This document shows positions 1 through 8,805 of a DNA stretch of 64,000 nucleotides, piece by piece. The notes below the pieces were generated by a model, which was not told the origin of the DNA, ran no database searches, and saw only the letters and a program-made list of their open reading frames with translations. Both the position numbers and the translations under genes were made by a program. This stretch comes from Paenibacillus amylolyticus (lineage in GTDB: Bacteria > Bacillota > Bacilli > Paenibacillales > Paenibacillaceae), in assembly GCF_003719335.1 (NCBI RefSeq), contig NZ_RIAS01000006.1, positions 62,001-126,000 on the forward strand. The letters are read 5' to 3'. Position 1 is the stretch's first letter. The number at the start of each line of letters is the position of its first letter.

Positions 1-240
1 GTATACCTGTTGCAAAACAGTTTCATAAGCACGATTCACATCATGTTCCGGCGTGTCCGGCCAAGGAAATACCATTCCTGGAAAAGCTTCTTCTTCCTTT
101 TCCTGCATAAGATAAAGCAATCCCAGCAAATGTTCGGCTTCCTGCGGTGTTGCCTGAATCACCCATTCATACGACGTTACAGCTGGATCTGGTATGACAG
201 AGCGGCCCATGACAGACACATAATAATTGATCCTGTCCAT
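1..240 (-). CDS. Hypothetical protein, N-terminal 80 residues (incomplete)
   Basis: An open frame on the minus strand starts at an ATG at 240, preceded by a good AAGGGGAG ribosome binding site eight bases upstream, and stays open to the window edge, so only the N-terminus is present. The translation begins MDRINYYVSVMGRSVIPDP. It is acidic and soluble-looking, with no signal peptide or membrane segment. I do not recognise the family and propose no function. The overlapping plus-strand frame in this stretch lacks a ribosome binding site and looks like a shadow. Confidence 0.55.
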   Translation of the reverse strand, partial: MDRINYYVSVMGRSVIPDPAVTSYEWVIQATPQEAEHLLGLLYLMQEKEEEAFPGMVFPWPDTPEHDVNRAYETVLQQVY

Positions 241-434
241 TGCATGTACTCCCCTTCACAGGCAGCTTAAGGCTGTTATCCCTACATGTAGTTTCCGAAG
301 AGGACAGACATTTTATGCCTGCATTCGGCATATATTTGTTACGACCTCTGACGAAAAAGACAACATTTGCTAGCTACTTTCGATTTTTGGCAACATACGG
401 ATGAATGACTCGATCAAGAAAGGATGAACAAACC

Positions 435-2279
435 ATGTGCGGTATAACCGGCTTCGTACAGTGGAATCGGGATTTGACACAGGAATCGGAGTTGCTCGTG
501 CGGATGACGAATAGCTTATCGAACCGTGGCCCCGACGCTTCGGGTACATGGATTTCCAACCCCTGTGCTTTTGGACATCGCCGCCTCAGCGTAATGGACC
601 CGGAGAACGGGGCACAGCCCATGCATGCGTTACAAGGAGACACCTCCTATACCGTTGTGTATAACGGAGAACTATACAATGCACCCGAATTGAAAAAAGA
701 GCTGCTTCAGCGTGGGCACCATTTCCGTACCCAATGTGACACAGAAGTTCTGCTCGCCTCGTACATTGAATGGGGACCGGTGTGTGTTGAAAAATTTAAC
801 GGTATCTTTGCTTTTGCGATATGGGACGGCGGAAGAGAGCAGGTCTTCATGGCTCGTGACCGCCTGGGCGTCAAACCTCTGTTTTACAGTAATGCACAGG
901 ATACACTTGTATTTGGTTCGGAACCCAAAGCGTTGCTCCTTCATCCAGATGTGGAAGCCGCAGTAGGCCCCGAAGGACTCGCCGAAGTATTTATTGTCGG
1001 ACCTGCACGGACACCAGGACATGGTGTGTACTCTTCACTTCATGAACTGAAGCCCGCTCACGCCATGATATACAGCCGTAATGGGATCAAGACCTATGCC
1101 TATTGGAAGCTGGAATCCGTCCAACACGAACATAATCTGGAAGAGACCGCAGCTGAAGTACGCCGTCTGTTACAGGATACGCTGGAACGCCAGTTAGCTT
1201 CTGATGTTCCTGTATGCTCTCTTTTATCCGGCGGCCTTGACTCCAGTGCCTTATCTGCTCTGGCTGTTGATTATTACAACCGGACAGGGCAAGGTCAAGT
1301 GAGTACGTATTCGGTTGATTATGTGGATAATGCAAAACACTTTCAAGCTCATTCGTTTCAGCCCGGGGCAGATGGCCCATGGATTCAGCGGATGGTGGAT
1401 GAGCTCAAAACCGATCATCGCTGGATCGAAATTGAAAATGGTGAACTCGTTCACGCACTGACTCAAGCCATGCTGGTAAGAGATTTGCCGGGTATGGCAG
1501 ACGTTGATTCGTCTTTGTATCTGTTCTGTAAAGAGATCAAAAAAGGAGCAACTGTCGCCATCTCCGGCGAAGCTGCTGACGAGGTATTTGGCGGGTACCC
1601 ATGGTTTCACCGTGATGAAATGCTGAACTCTGGTACATTCCCTTGGTCTGTAGCACCCGACATGCGAGCAGGGCTGTTATCCCCAGACATTCGGGAATGG
1701 ATCAGACCGCTCGATTACCTTGCAGACCGATATTCGGATGCCGTAGCAGAGGTTCCACTATTAGAAGGGGAAACGGGGAAAACAGCTCAGATGCGCGTGA
1801 TGTCTTACTTAAATATCACCCGCTTCATGCCTACACTGCTGGATCGCAAAGACCGGATGAGTATGGGTGCTGGTTTGGAAGTACGTGTCCCTTATTGCGA
1901 TCATCGGCTGATCCAATATGTGTTTAACATTCCCTGGGAAATGAAAATTACAGGGGGAAGAGAGAAAGGTATTTTGCGAAAAGCACTTGAAGGCGTCCTG
2001 CCTGACGATGTGCTGTATCGTAAAAAAAGTCCATATCCCAAAACACATAATCCTCAGTATCTTGCGGCAGTGAAGCAGCAAGTGCTTGAAATACTGGATG
2101 ATCCAACATCGCCGATCCTGCCTCTAATCGACAAAGTACAGATTCGGAATCTCGCCTCTTCACCAGATGCCTCATCCAATCTGCCGTGGTTTGGACAATT
2201 AATGTCAGGGCCACAGTTGTTTGCTTATCTGACTCAAATCAATAGCTGGCTGAAGACATATAACGTTGCGATCCGATAA
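435..2279 (+). CDS. asnB: Asparagine synthase (glutamine-hydrolysing), AsnO-like
   Basis: The protein makes asparagine from aspartate, ATP and glutamine in the cytoplasm. I chose the ATG at 435 rather than an upstream in-frame ATG at 405 because the mature enzyme must begin Met-Cys-Gly-Ile, with Cys2 as the glutaminase nucleophile, and an AAAGGATG site sits at the right distance. The N-terminal class II glutamine amidotransferase domain covers roughly residues 2-200. The synthetase domain follows, with the SGGLDSS pyrophosphate-binding loop near residue 265 and a second conserved block SGEAADEVFGGYPW near residue 380. The length of 614 residues equals Bacillus AsnO (YisO), the paralogue linked to sporulation, as I recall it. 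The gene is monocistronic, convergent with the chemoreceptor gene, and ends at a shared hairpin. Confidence 0.93.
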   Translation: MCGITGFVQWNRDLTQESELLVRMTNSLSNRGPDASGTWISNPCAFGHRRLSVMDPENGAQPMHALQGDTSYTVVYNGELYNAPELKKELLQRGHHFRTQCDTEVLLASYIEWGPVCVEKFNGIFAFAIWDGGREQVFMARDRLGVKPLFYSNAQDTLVFGSEPKALLLHPDVEAAVGPEGLAEVFIVGPARTPGHGVYSSLHELKPAHAMIYSRNGIKTYAYWKLESVQHEHNLEETAAEVRRLLQDTLERQLASDVPVCSLLSGGLDSSALSALAVDYYNRTGQGQVSTYSVDYVDNAKHFQAHSFQPGADGPWIQRMVDELKTDHRWIEIENGELVHALTQAMLVRDLPGMADVDSSLYLFCKEIKKGATVAISGEAADEVFGGYPWFHRDEMLNSGTFPWSVAPDMRAGLLSPDIREWIRPLDYLADRYSDAVAEVPLLEGETGKTAQMRVMSYLNITRFMPTLLDRKDRMSMGAGLEVRVPYCDHRLIQYVFNIPWEMKITGGREKGILRKALEGVLPDDVLYRKKSPYPKTHNPQYLAAVKQQVLEILDDPTSPILPLIDKVQIRNLASSPDASSNLPWFGQLMSGPQLFAYLTQINSWLKTYNVAIR

Positions 2280-2380
2280 ACAAATTCATTCCACCTCTCT
2301 TCGCGTACAACTTTAATCACCATACTGCTCTGCAAGCTACCCCATTAATGAGAGTGATCAGCCACAAAAACCTCAAACAA

Positions 2381-2417
2381 AAATGCCCCGTACCATTAAC
2401 ATGGTGCCGGGGCATTT
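2381..2417. terminator. Bidirectional terminator between asnB and the chemoreceptor gene
   Basis: An inverted repeat with arms starting AAATGCCCCG and ending CGGGGCATTT encloses a second ACCAT/ATGGT stem with a small bulge. A-rich sequence lies on the left and T-rich on the right, so it can serve both convergent genes. Confidence 0.8.
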
Positions 2418-2439
2418 CACATATTCACCTATTTCTTCA

Positions 2440-4137
2440 TTAAGAAACTTTAAACCGAGCTACAGACTGCTGCAACATCTCCGCCATAGATGAAAGATCA
2501 TTCGCAGCCGATGCAATCTCTTGCATTGCGGACAATTGCTCTTCGGTTGTTGCACTTACTTCTTCCGTGCCCGCAGCCGCGTTCTCCGTTACGTCCATGA
2601 TTGATTTCATTGACACATTAATCTGCTCTACACCAGCATTCATCTGTTCAATGGAAGCAGACACCTCCTGCGCTTGTCCCGCAACACCACTTACTGAAGT
2701 TCGAATCTCGTCAAAAGTAGATCCTGCCTGGTGCACTAATTGAATCCCTTCTTGCACTTCAGATGATACCACCCTCATCGAATGCGCAGCATTTCTCATG
2801 CCTGTCTCAATGGAGGAAACAAGTCCGACGATTTCTCCCGCAGACCGTGCAGATTGCTCTGACAATTTACGAACCTCGGTAGCCACAACCTGAAACCCTC
2901 TTCCATGCTCTCCAGCTCTCGCTGCTTCAATGGCTGCATTAAGAGATAACAGATTCGTTTGGGCAGATATTTCCGAGATCGCGTCAACCATTTTCACAAT
3001 ATCTGTCGAGTGCTTACTGAGCTCTCCGATAACTCCCGCAAGGCTCGAAACCGTGTTCTGAATGGAATTCATCTGCCCAACCGCTGAGCGAATGGATTCA
3101 CTACCTGATATCGCCTGGGCGGAGGCTTCAGCAGCCTGCTCGGAAACAACGGTTGTATTTTCAGCCACTTGCCGGAAACCGGTTGCCAGTTCATTCATCG
3201 TCTGGAATCCTTCGCTGACCATGCGAACCTGCGCATCCATTCCTGTTGCGATCTCGCCCATCGTAGTAGCTACTTGTTCATTAGCTATAACCGTCTGTTC
3301 AGTACTAGCTGTTAATTCTTCCGACGAAGCTGCTACACGTTCTGCACCATCATTCACCTGATGAATCAGGTTACGCAAATTGACAGACATCACATTAAAT
3401 GCTTCAGCCATCTCCCCGATTTCGTCTTTGTTACGAACCTTCATTGGTTCCCCTGTTAAGTCACCTTCCGCAATGCGGCTGGCGGCTTGTGCAACAGCCT
3501 GCACCGGTTTTGAGATCATTCGGCCGATGACCATTGCGATTGCTAAGCCAATAAGAATAGAGACGATACCCAGAATGCTGATTAGTCGAAGAACCGTAGC
3601 TGTCTGGACATTGGCCGCAGCGATCCCTTCATCCATTGCTTTTTGCTGATGATTTTCCATCGACTCAACAATGTTTTCAAATTCCGTTATAAGCGGCGGA
3701 ACGGTATTCTCCATTAACCGGGAAATTTCTTCCACCTTCCCTTGCTTGGTCAAAGACATTACGTTTTTTGAGATATCATAATATTGACTCATCAGTTCGC
3801 CGGAGTCTACCAGATATTGCTTCATATTGGAACTCGTAACTGTCGCTTTTAAATCTTCGCTCAATTTTATGTAATCTTCATACGATTGCTGAAATGCATC
3901 CTCATTCTCCTGTCCAGGTTGCATTATGTAATTCCTCAGAGCCACTTGTTGTGATTTAAGGTCAATCGTCATATTTTTGATTTTAAGCAATTTGCTTGTT
4001 CTATCATTGATTAAATTGGTGAACGTTTTCTCTAAACTTACAAATTGAACGTATGAAATAGCTGTAACCGTTATCAACAACACTAAAACGGATGAAAAAC
4101 CGATAAGTAATTTTTGACTGATGGATATCCTTTTCAC
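2440..4137 (-). CDS. Methyl-accepting chemotaxis protein
   Basis: This is a membrane chemoreceptor that signals to CheA/CheW. The order is: N-terminal membrane helix (about residues 9-30), an extracellular four-helix-bundle sensor of about 150 residues (4HB_MCP type), a second membrane helix near residues 183-205, a HAMP linker (about 206-258), and a long cytoplasmic coiled coil. The coiled coil carries the highly conserved hairpin tip EISAQTNLLSLNAAIEAARA near residue 390. The start is a GTG at 4137 with GGGAGG upstream. The C-terminus ends ARFKVS with no CheR-tethering pentapeptide. The ligand cannot be told from sequence. A short leader ORF overlaps the start codon, so translation is probably coupled to it. 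Confidence 0.93.
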   Translation of the reverse strand: MKRISISQKLLIGFSSVLVLLITVTAISYVQFVSLEKTFTNLINDRTSKLLKIKNMTIDLKSQQVALRNYIMQPGQENEDAFQQSYEDYIKLSEDLKATVTSSNMKQYLVDSGELMSQYYDISKNVMSLTKQGKVEEISRLMENTVPPLITEFENIVESMENHQQKAMDEGIAAANVQTATVLRLISILGIVSILIGLAIAMVIGRMISKPVQAVAQAASRIAEGDLTGEPMKVRNKDEIGEMAEAFNVMSVNLRNLIHQVNDGAERVAASSEELTASTEQTVIANEQVATTMGEIATGMDAQVRMVSEGFQTMNELATGFRQVAENTTVVSEQAAEASAQAISGSESIRSAVGQMNSIQNTVSSLAGVIGELSKHSTDIVKMVDAISEISAQTNLLSLNAAIEAARAGEHGRGFQVVATEVRKLSEQSARSAGEIVGLVSSIETGMRNAAHSMRVVSSEVQEGIQLVHQAGSTFDEIRTSVSGVAGQAQEVSASIEQMNAGVEQINVSMKSIMDVTENAAAGTEEVSATTEEQLSAMQEIASAANDLSSMAEMLQQSVARFKVS

Positions 4138-4193
4138 GTTGAATTCCTCCCGAATTTCAATACAAGTATGTAAGATAGTTTATATTTTTGCAT
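4134..4193 (-). CDS. 19-residue leader ORF overlapping the chemoreceptor start
   Basis: The frame runs from an ATG at 4193 with a very strong AGGAGGTG site to a TGA that overlaps the GTG start of the chemoreceptor gene (GTGA). The peptide reads MQKYKLSYILVLKFGRNST. The receptor's own GGGAGG site lies inside the leader frame, the usual arrangement for translational coupling. The peptide itself is unrecognised. It could be a pure coupling leader or a small membrane-active peptide. Confidence 0.5.
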   Translation of the reverse strand: MQKYKLSYILVLKFGRNST

Positions 4194-4476
4194 ATCCACC
4201 TCCTACAATAAGTCTAAAGACCCACCAATTAAATATATATCAATATAATAATTATATTTATTATTTAATAAACAGGTCTTTATTCCTAATTAATACTAAC
4301 CCAAAACCACTAAAACTTGAATCAAAAAATATTTTGAATTTACAATAAAAAAAGTCAAGACCCATTTACTAGGATTTACGAATCATTCCTTCATTACGAA
4401 AAATAAAAAAACACACCTTCCAGTACACTTGAAACCAACCTTACGGTTTGAAACAAGTACTTACTGAAAGATGAGT
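4138..4476. other. Intergenic region upstream of the chemoreceptor gene
   Basis: This AT-rich stretch carries the short leader ORF next to the chemoreceptor and, at its left-operon end, the terminator of the STM4011-4015 operon. Between about 4210 and 4395 I see only very AT-rich sequence that presumably holds the chemoreceptor promoter. I could not assign a convincing -35/-10 pair. Confidence 0.4.
4400..4466 (-). terminator. Terminator of the STM4011-STM4015 operon
   Basis: On the minus strand an imperfect inverted repeat (arms around GTTTCAAACC and GGTTGGTTTCAAG, loop GTAA) is followed by a run of T residues interrupted by one A. It lies directly downstream of the STM4011-family gene. Confidence 0.65.
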
Positions 4477-5340
4477 TTATTGATGAATGAAGCTGGGATT
4501 CCGCTCTAGCAGTCCTGTGCCAAATGTTTCTCTGAACGGGGAATCCTGCATATGAATATACCCGATGTAACAACCGCATTTTTTCATACCACAAGGTCGG
4601 TCTTTAGCCAAAGCCTGCAAGCCATCACGATAGAGATGACCAATGATGCGTCGATCCTTATAACATCTTTTTACATGACCCGAGCCTTGAACATAAAACA
4701 CATCCGTGCCCGCTGCGCAGCGCTTGCCCAAACTGTCGTAGTCCTGCAAATTCCCCTCAAAGAACGGGTCAATGTCCTTGAGAAACTTGATTTCGTCAGG
4801 GGTGTAATAGTTCCGCCGATCTTTGAACGCATTGATCCACATATATACATCGTCAGGCAAGGCACTCCTCATGGATACTATGGCCGGAAATGCACTACGT
4901 AGTCCAACCGTGCCGACGCTAAAAGACAGCCCCATCTGACGTAATGTCATACATTGGTTCACAAATGAAGCCTCTTTGGTCTCACGAGGGTGATACGTCG
5001 CCCAGAAAGCAGCTTTGTCTACATGCAACTCACTTGCCCAATCCAGTTTCACAGAAAGGTTGGTCTGAATCGCCACCTTATCCACGTGAGTCATATGTGA
5101 CAATTCAATCATCGCTTCCCGATACCAGCGCCTCACCAACGCTTCTCCGTAGGGGTTAAAAAAGATCGAAAAACGATGCCCATGAATCTCCTGTTCTCTC
5201 ACCCAGCTTACAAACTGGCGTAGTTGCTGTTCATCCACATTTAACGTTTCTTTGGAATCCACTGTTTTGCTAAACGGACAATAAGGGCAGTCATAGTTAC
5301 AGGATGACAACTTCCCCCGGTAATACAAGGTTGCTCTCAT
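4477..5340 (-). CDS. STM4011-family radical SAM protein
   Basis: This is a radical SAM enzyme with the cluster-binding motif CNYDCPYC (Cys14, Cys18, Cys21) close to the N-terminus, 287 residues long. Several further cysteines in the last third (RCAAG, RCYKD, CGMKKCGCY) could bind an auxiliary iron-sulfur cluster. The family is defined only by its conserved neighbourhood (STM4011 to STM4015 in Salmonella), and its substrate is unknown to me. It is the last gene of a five-gene operon and overlaps the STM4012-family gene by four bases (ATGA). The family assignment rests on gene order plus sequence character recalled from annotation practice. The radical SAM assignment is direct. Confidence 0.85.
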   Translation of the reverse strand: MRATLYYRGKLSSCNYDCPYCPFSKTVDSKETLNVDEQQLRQFVSWVREQEIHGHRFSIFFNPYGEALVRRWYREAMIELSHMTHVDKVAIQTNLSVKLDWASELHVDKAAFWATYHPRETKEASFVNQCMTLRQMGLSFSVGTVGLRSAFPAIVSMRSALPDDVYMWINAFKDRRNYYTPDEIKFLKDIDPFFEGNLQDYDSLGKRCAAGTDVFYVQGSGHVKRCYKDRRIIGHLYRDGLQALAKDRPCGMKKCGCYIGYIHMQDSPFRETFGTGLLERNPSFIHQ

Positions 5341-6722
5341 GAGAAAACAAATCCTTCCATCTGCTCCCGAATATCCGCAGAAATAAGCCAGTCTCCAATG
5401 GCATCGGAATATCCAAGTCCATTCTCTTTCAAACGCAGTACTTGCTCATTTTCTTCGACATCGAAGCATGCCATCTCTTCTACCAACAATTCGTTCAGCC
5501 ACGGGTAGTCAGACATCACATGAGTGCCAAACCTCTCTTGGTAAGCAGACAACATAAGTCCCTCCCGATGCAGCAATGCTTTTAATATAAATCGACGTTT
5601 CTGCTCTTCACGGCTTAACACAATGCCATAATCAGCCACATCATAACGCTCGGTGCTCACATAATCAGCAATAATGCTTTGTGTAGCCTTATAGGTCACA
5701 CCATATTTAGATGCATAATGAACCTCGCTCGTATAGGAGCGGGCACCACATCCCAGACCGACCATGCCTTCTTCCTGACAACTGTATGGTAACAGTGGTT
5801 TGGCAGAAGACTGCTCCTTCGCAAATCTTCTCATCGAATATTGCGTGTACCCTTTGCTTTTTAAAAGTTCACGTGCAGCTTTGTACAGTTGCATCCGAAT
5901 ATCGGGTCCTTGACGCTGAATATCCTCTGGCTTTACGATCGTATTTTCCCGTGTATATAAAGGATAAATAAATACTTCCCCCGGATCATAAGCCAGCACA
6001 CGTTCAAGGGAATAAATCCATGTCTCCTCCGTTTGTCCCGGTAAACCATAGATCAGATCCAGATTCAACAGCGGAAAATCATGACGAACCAACTTCTCCA
6101 GAGCACGTTCTACCTCTTGTGGTTTTTGCGGACGATAGATGGCGGATGCCTCTGCTTCAATAAAGCTCTGAATTCCCATACTCACCCGATCCACGCGTCG
6201 TTCCTTCAAGATGCTTAATTTCCCATCCGTAACGGTGTCAGGGGATGTCTCCACCGATATAGAAGCTTGCGACGCATCTAGTCCCATCGTATGTTCAGCA
6301 ATGTCAAACAGACGGCTTAGCTGTGTCTCATTCAACAATGTGGGGGTTCCCCCACCAATTGCAAACCTCGAATACGGTCTACGTGAAGTCACTGGCGCCC
6401 ACTGCTTCGCTTGACGTTCAAGTGCGTCAACATACTGTTCATGGCTGTCCTGCCGCTTGTCCGGCAGTGTGAACAGATTACAAAACCCGCAACGTGCAGC
6501 GCAAAAAGGGATGTGCATGTATAAAAAATAAGTTTCCGTGTCTTCCTTCTCCCACAGAGATTGAAGCGGAATAGGCGGATTCAATTCACGATATGCCGTC
6601 TTATGCGGGTAAGAGTACAGATAGGAACGATACGGGAATGTCAGCACATCACGAAGACTTGTTGCTGGATTGGAGCCAGACTGTGTGGCACCTGCTGTAG
6701 CTCGCTCTGCATACTCACTCAT
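5337..6722 (-). CDS. STM4012-family radical SAM protein (HemN/HemW-like)
   Basis: This second radical SAM enzyme of the cassette, 461 residues, resembles coproporphyrinogen dehydrogenase/HemW in layout. The CxxxCxxC motif appears as CAARCGFC near residues 74-81. It is followed by the glycine-rich GGGTPTLL and ETSPDTV segments and by the LDLIYGLPGQTEETW stretch typical of HemN-like proteins. The C-terminal third resembles the HemN C-terminal domain. Despite this likeness it is unlikely to be the housekeeping haem enzyme, because it sits in the STM4011-4015 operon, overlapping the next gene by four bases and following STM4013 after 12 bases. Confidence 0.87.
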   Translation of the reverse strand: MSEYAERATAGATQSGSNPATSLRDVLTFPYRSYLYSYPHKTAYRELNPPIPLQSLWEKEDTETYFLYMHIPFCAARCGFCNLFTLPDKRQDSHEQYVDALERQAKQWAPVTSRRPYSRFAIGGGTPTLLNETQLSRLFDIAEHTMGLDASQASISVETSPDTVTDGKLSILKERRVDRVSMGIQSFIEAEASAIYRPQKPQEVERALEKLVRHDFPLLNLDLIYGLPGQTEETWIYSLERVLAYDPGEVFIYPLYTRENTIVKPEDIQRQGPDIRMQLYKAARELLKSKGYTQYSMRRFAKEQSSAKPLLPYSCQEEGMVGLGCGARSYTSEVHYASKYGVTYKATQSIIADYVSTERYDVADYGIVLSREEQKRRFILKALLHREGLMLSAYQERFGTHVMSDYPWLNELLVEEMACFDVEENEQVLRLKENGLGYSDAIGDWLISADIREQMEGFVFS

Positions 6723-6734
6723 CGGCTTCCCTCC

Positions 6735-7520
6735 TTATAAAATAAATTCACGATACGGCACCGTCCAAACAACATCATGCGCCAGTCGGTGTCCGTGATA
6801 CCCATCCTCACCATAGGCAGTGCCATGGTCAGAAAAAGCAAGACAGAACGTTGGCCGTTCTCGCTTTCTCATCGCTTCAAACAAAGGTCCTAACGCCTTG
6901 TCCACATATCGCAATGCAGCTCTTTGCGTCTCTACCGAGTCCTCTCGGGCTCCCTCAACGAAGTATCGGTTGGGGCCGTGAATAGCGGAAACGTTCATGA
7001 AAAGAAAAAGTTTCTCATCTGGCTCCATCTGATTAAGCAGCTTTAAGGCATGGTTGACTTGATTCTCTGTTGACCTTGGATTGGTAACCCCAAAATTCAT
7101 GCGCCAATAACTTTGCTGAAAATAACCAGGCAGGACTTTGGCGAGAGGATTTTTTTTCGTAAAAAATATAACGCCACCGATACAGATCGTTCGATACCCC
7201 TCAGCGGCAAATCCGGACACGATATCTGGTGTATCAAACAACCAAGTATGAGGATGGGTTTGAAGTCCAGTATTTCGAGAATGGAACAACCGGATATGCG
7301 ATGCTTTGTCTGTATTTGCAGGTGTAGGCATAAAACCGCCAAAAAAAGCATGGTGAGCAGCATACGTAAAGCTCCCCGGGGTATGCCGTTTCTCCCACGA
7401 ACCGGAGCCACATAGATTGGGGCAGTGCTGCTCTTCCAGCTTGGCAACATCATATCGCAGCGTATCCAGTGTAATCATCAATATATCATGGGAGCCTACA
7501 ATGGTGTTCATATCAGGCAT
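6735..7520 (-). CDS. STM4013/SEN3800-family hydrolase (alkaline phosphatase superfamily)
   Basis: This 261-residue protein has the sulfatase/phosphoglycerate-mutase-like fold. The N-terminal DILMITLDTLRYD segment supplies a metal-binding aspartate and a candidate Thr nucleophile. The C-terminal FSDHGTAYG and YHGHRLAHD segments supply the Asp-His and His metal ligands. It is much shorter than true sulfatases and has no signal peptide, so it acts in the cytoplasm. An AAAGGAG site precedes the ATG, and the start overlaps the end of the STM4014-family gene by eight bases, so the genes are translationally coupled. The bond it hydrolyses is unknown. Confidence 0.85.
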   Translation of the reverse strand: MPDMNTIVGSHDILMITLDTLRYDVAKLEEQHCPNLCGSGSWEKRHTPGSFTYAAHHAFFGGFMPTPANTDKASHIRLFHSRNTGLQTHPHTWLFDTPDIVSGFAAEGYRTICIGGVIFFTKKNPLAKVLPGYFQQSYWRMNFGVTNPRSTENQVNHALKLLNQMEPDEKLFLFMNVSAIHGPNRYFVEGAREDSVETQRAALRYVDKALGPLFEAMRKRERPTFCLAFSDHGTAYGEDGYHGHRLAHDVVWTVPYREFIL

Positions 7521-8802
7521 GTCTGACAGGCTCCTTTCGCAAAAGCTTCATTTCCCATTCATACGGGGTCAATTCTTGATGTTTGACTCGGTATAACAAG
7601 TCTCCGAACGGGTTCACATCCAGCACATATGCTCGTGGTTCCATGCCGCTGGTAAGCATCACATCAATGCCTGCCGACCATGAATTGGGGAAAGTCAGCA
7701 TCGTATCCTGAGCTGCTCTCTGGATAATCGACATATGTGGCTCGGGCAGACCAGCTTCTGCTGGCAGCATGCGCTCATTCCGCAGATGAAGATTCGTGAT
7801 TGGGGTATTGCTAAGACGCATCACCGCATGACCAGCCTGCCCCGCCGCTACAAGTTGACGAATATCATAAGCGCGTTGATTCAGCGTTGCTTTGGGCATC
7901 CACCGTTCAATTTGAGCCCCTTCAGCACAAAGCCAGTCCAATAGCGTACGAATTTCTTCAAGATGGGTATACCTTTGCAGTTTACCCTCATTGTAAAAGA
8001 GCGTTCGCCCCTGGGTCGTCTCCATACCTACGGTTGTCACAGCGATCTCCGCACCTGTTCGCGGATTCACCTGATATGCAACCACACCAGAAGCAGCCGA
8101 GCCACAGGCAAGCTTGACAAAAACACGATGCATCCGTGATGCATCCATCGCCGCTCGCAACTGTTCCCAGCACTGAATTGGCTCGGAAGAAGGTAATATC
8201 GGTGGCACTGAAATCCCGTGACGCGTGAGGTGAAGCTGGCATTGTCTTTTATCAAACATCATGCCAATCTCATCAGGATCATTCCAGAATTGCACATCAG
8301 GCCATACTTCACGCGCTTCTCGGGCAATTCGGTCAAGACAAGCCTTCCAGCCCCTGAACCATTGGGCAGGTGCGTAAATTCTGCCCCATTGTTGCTCTAA
8401 TGTGAGCGCTGCTTCGGCGGAGAAAGATTCCCGTGTTGCCTGATTCATCGAAGATGTCAGGTCATTCGGCACGCTAAGATTCGAGCTCTCAAAGCTCGTC
8501 GATGGATTGCTCAATACTATACCGCCAAAGCCTTCGTAGTCGACAGCCCCGAGATGCAACAGGCCCCGCTCTACCTCCCAATGTTCTCCGGGAGCATCCA
8601 GTCGGATAAGCAGGCTAGGCGAGATCGATGGAACAAGTTCAGCCAGACTGCCGCCATGTCTCCAGGTTTGGAGCAACTTCTCATAAGCCAACACGGCCGC
8701 AGGTTTCATGCCCATTCGTTTCCTGGCTTCTTGTAGACCTGCTGTACGCCGATTATCCGGATTGCCGATTAATAACAAAGGCTTTTCATCCAACTTCAAC
8801 AT
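7513..8802 (-). CDS. STM4014-family protein (ATP-grasp-like)
   Basis: This 429-residue protein has ATP-grasp features in its C-terminal half. A VFVKLACGSAASGV stretch around residue 230 resembles the nucleotide-binding lysine and glycine-rich loop. A YVLDVNPFGDL segment near residue 405 matches the metal-binding Asp-x-Asn of the fold. ATP-grasp enzymes join a carboxylate to an amine or thiol via an acyl phosphate. The partner here is unknown. The N-terminal 150 residues are unrecognised. It lies between STM4015 and STM4013 homologues in the same order as in the Salmonella cassette, as I recall it. Confidence 0.82.
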   Translation of the reverse strand: MLKLDEKPLLLIGNPDNRRTAGLQEARKRMGMKPAAVLAYEKLLQTWRHGGSLAELVPSISPSLLIRLDAPGEHWEVERGLLHLGAVDYEGFGGIVLSNPSTSFESSNLSVPNDLTSSMNQATRESFSAEAALTLEQQWGRIYAPAQWFRGWKACLDRIAREAREVWPDVQFWNDPDEIGMMFDKRQCQLHLTRHGISVPPILPSSEPIQCWEQLRAAMDASRMHRVFVKLACGSAASGVVAYQVNPRTGAEIAVTTVGMETTQGRTLFYNEGKLQRYTHLEEIRTLLDWLCAEGAQIERWMPKATLNQRAYDIRQLVAAGQAGHAVMRLSNTPITNLHLRNERMLPAEAGLPEPHMSIIQRAAQDTMLTFPNSWSAGIDVMLTSGMEPRAYVLDVNPFGDLLYRVKHQELTPYEWEMKLLRKEPVRHA

Positions 8803-8805
8803 CGT

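Noticed and set aside
10..270. Plus-strand frame of 86 residues at the left edge
   Set aside because: No ribosome binding site, and it lies opposite a minus-strand frame with a strong site and normal codon use.
5337..6722. Housekeeping coproporphyrinogen dehydrogenase (HemN/HemW)
   Set aside because: Sequence resembles it, but the operon context with the STM4011, 4013, 4014 and 4015 families points to the STM4012 family instead.
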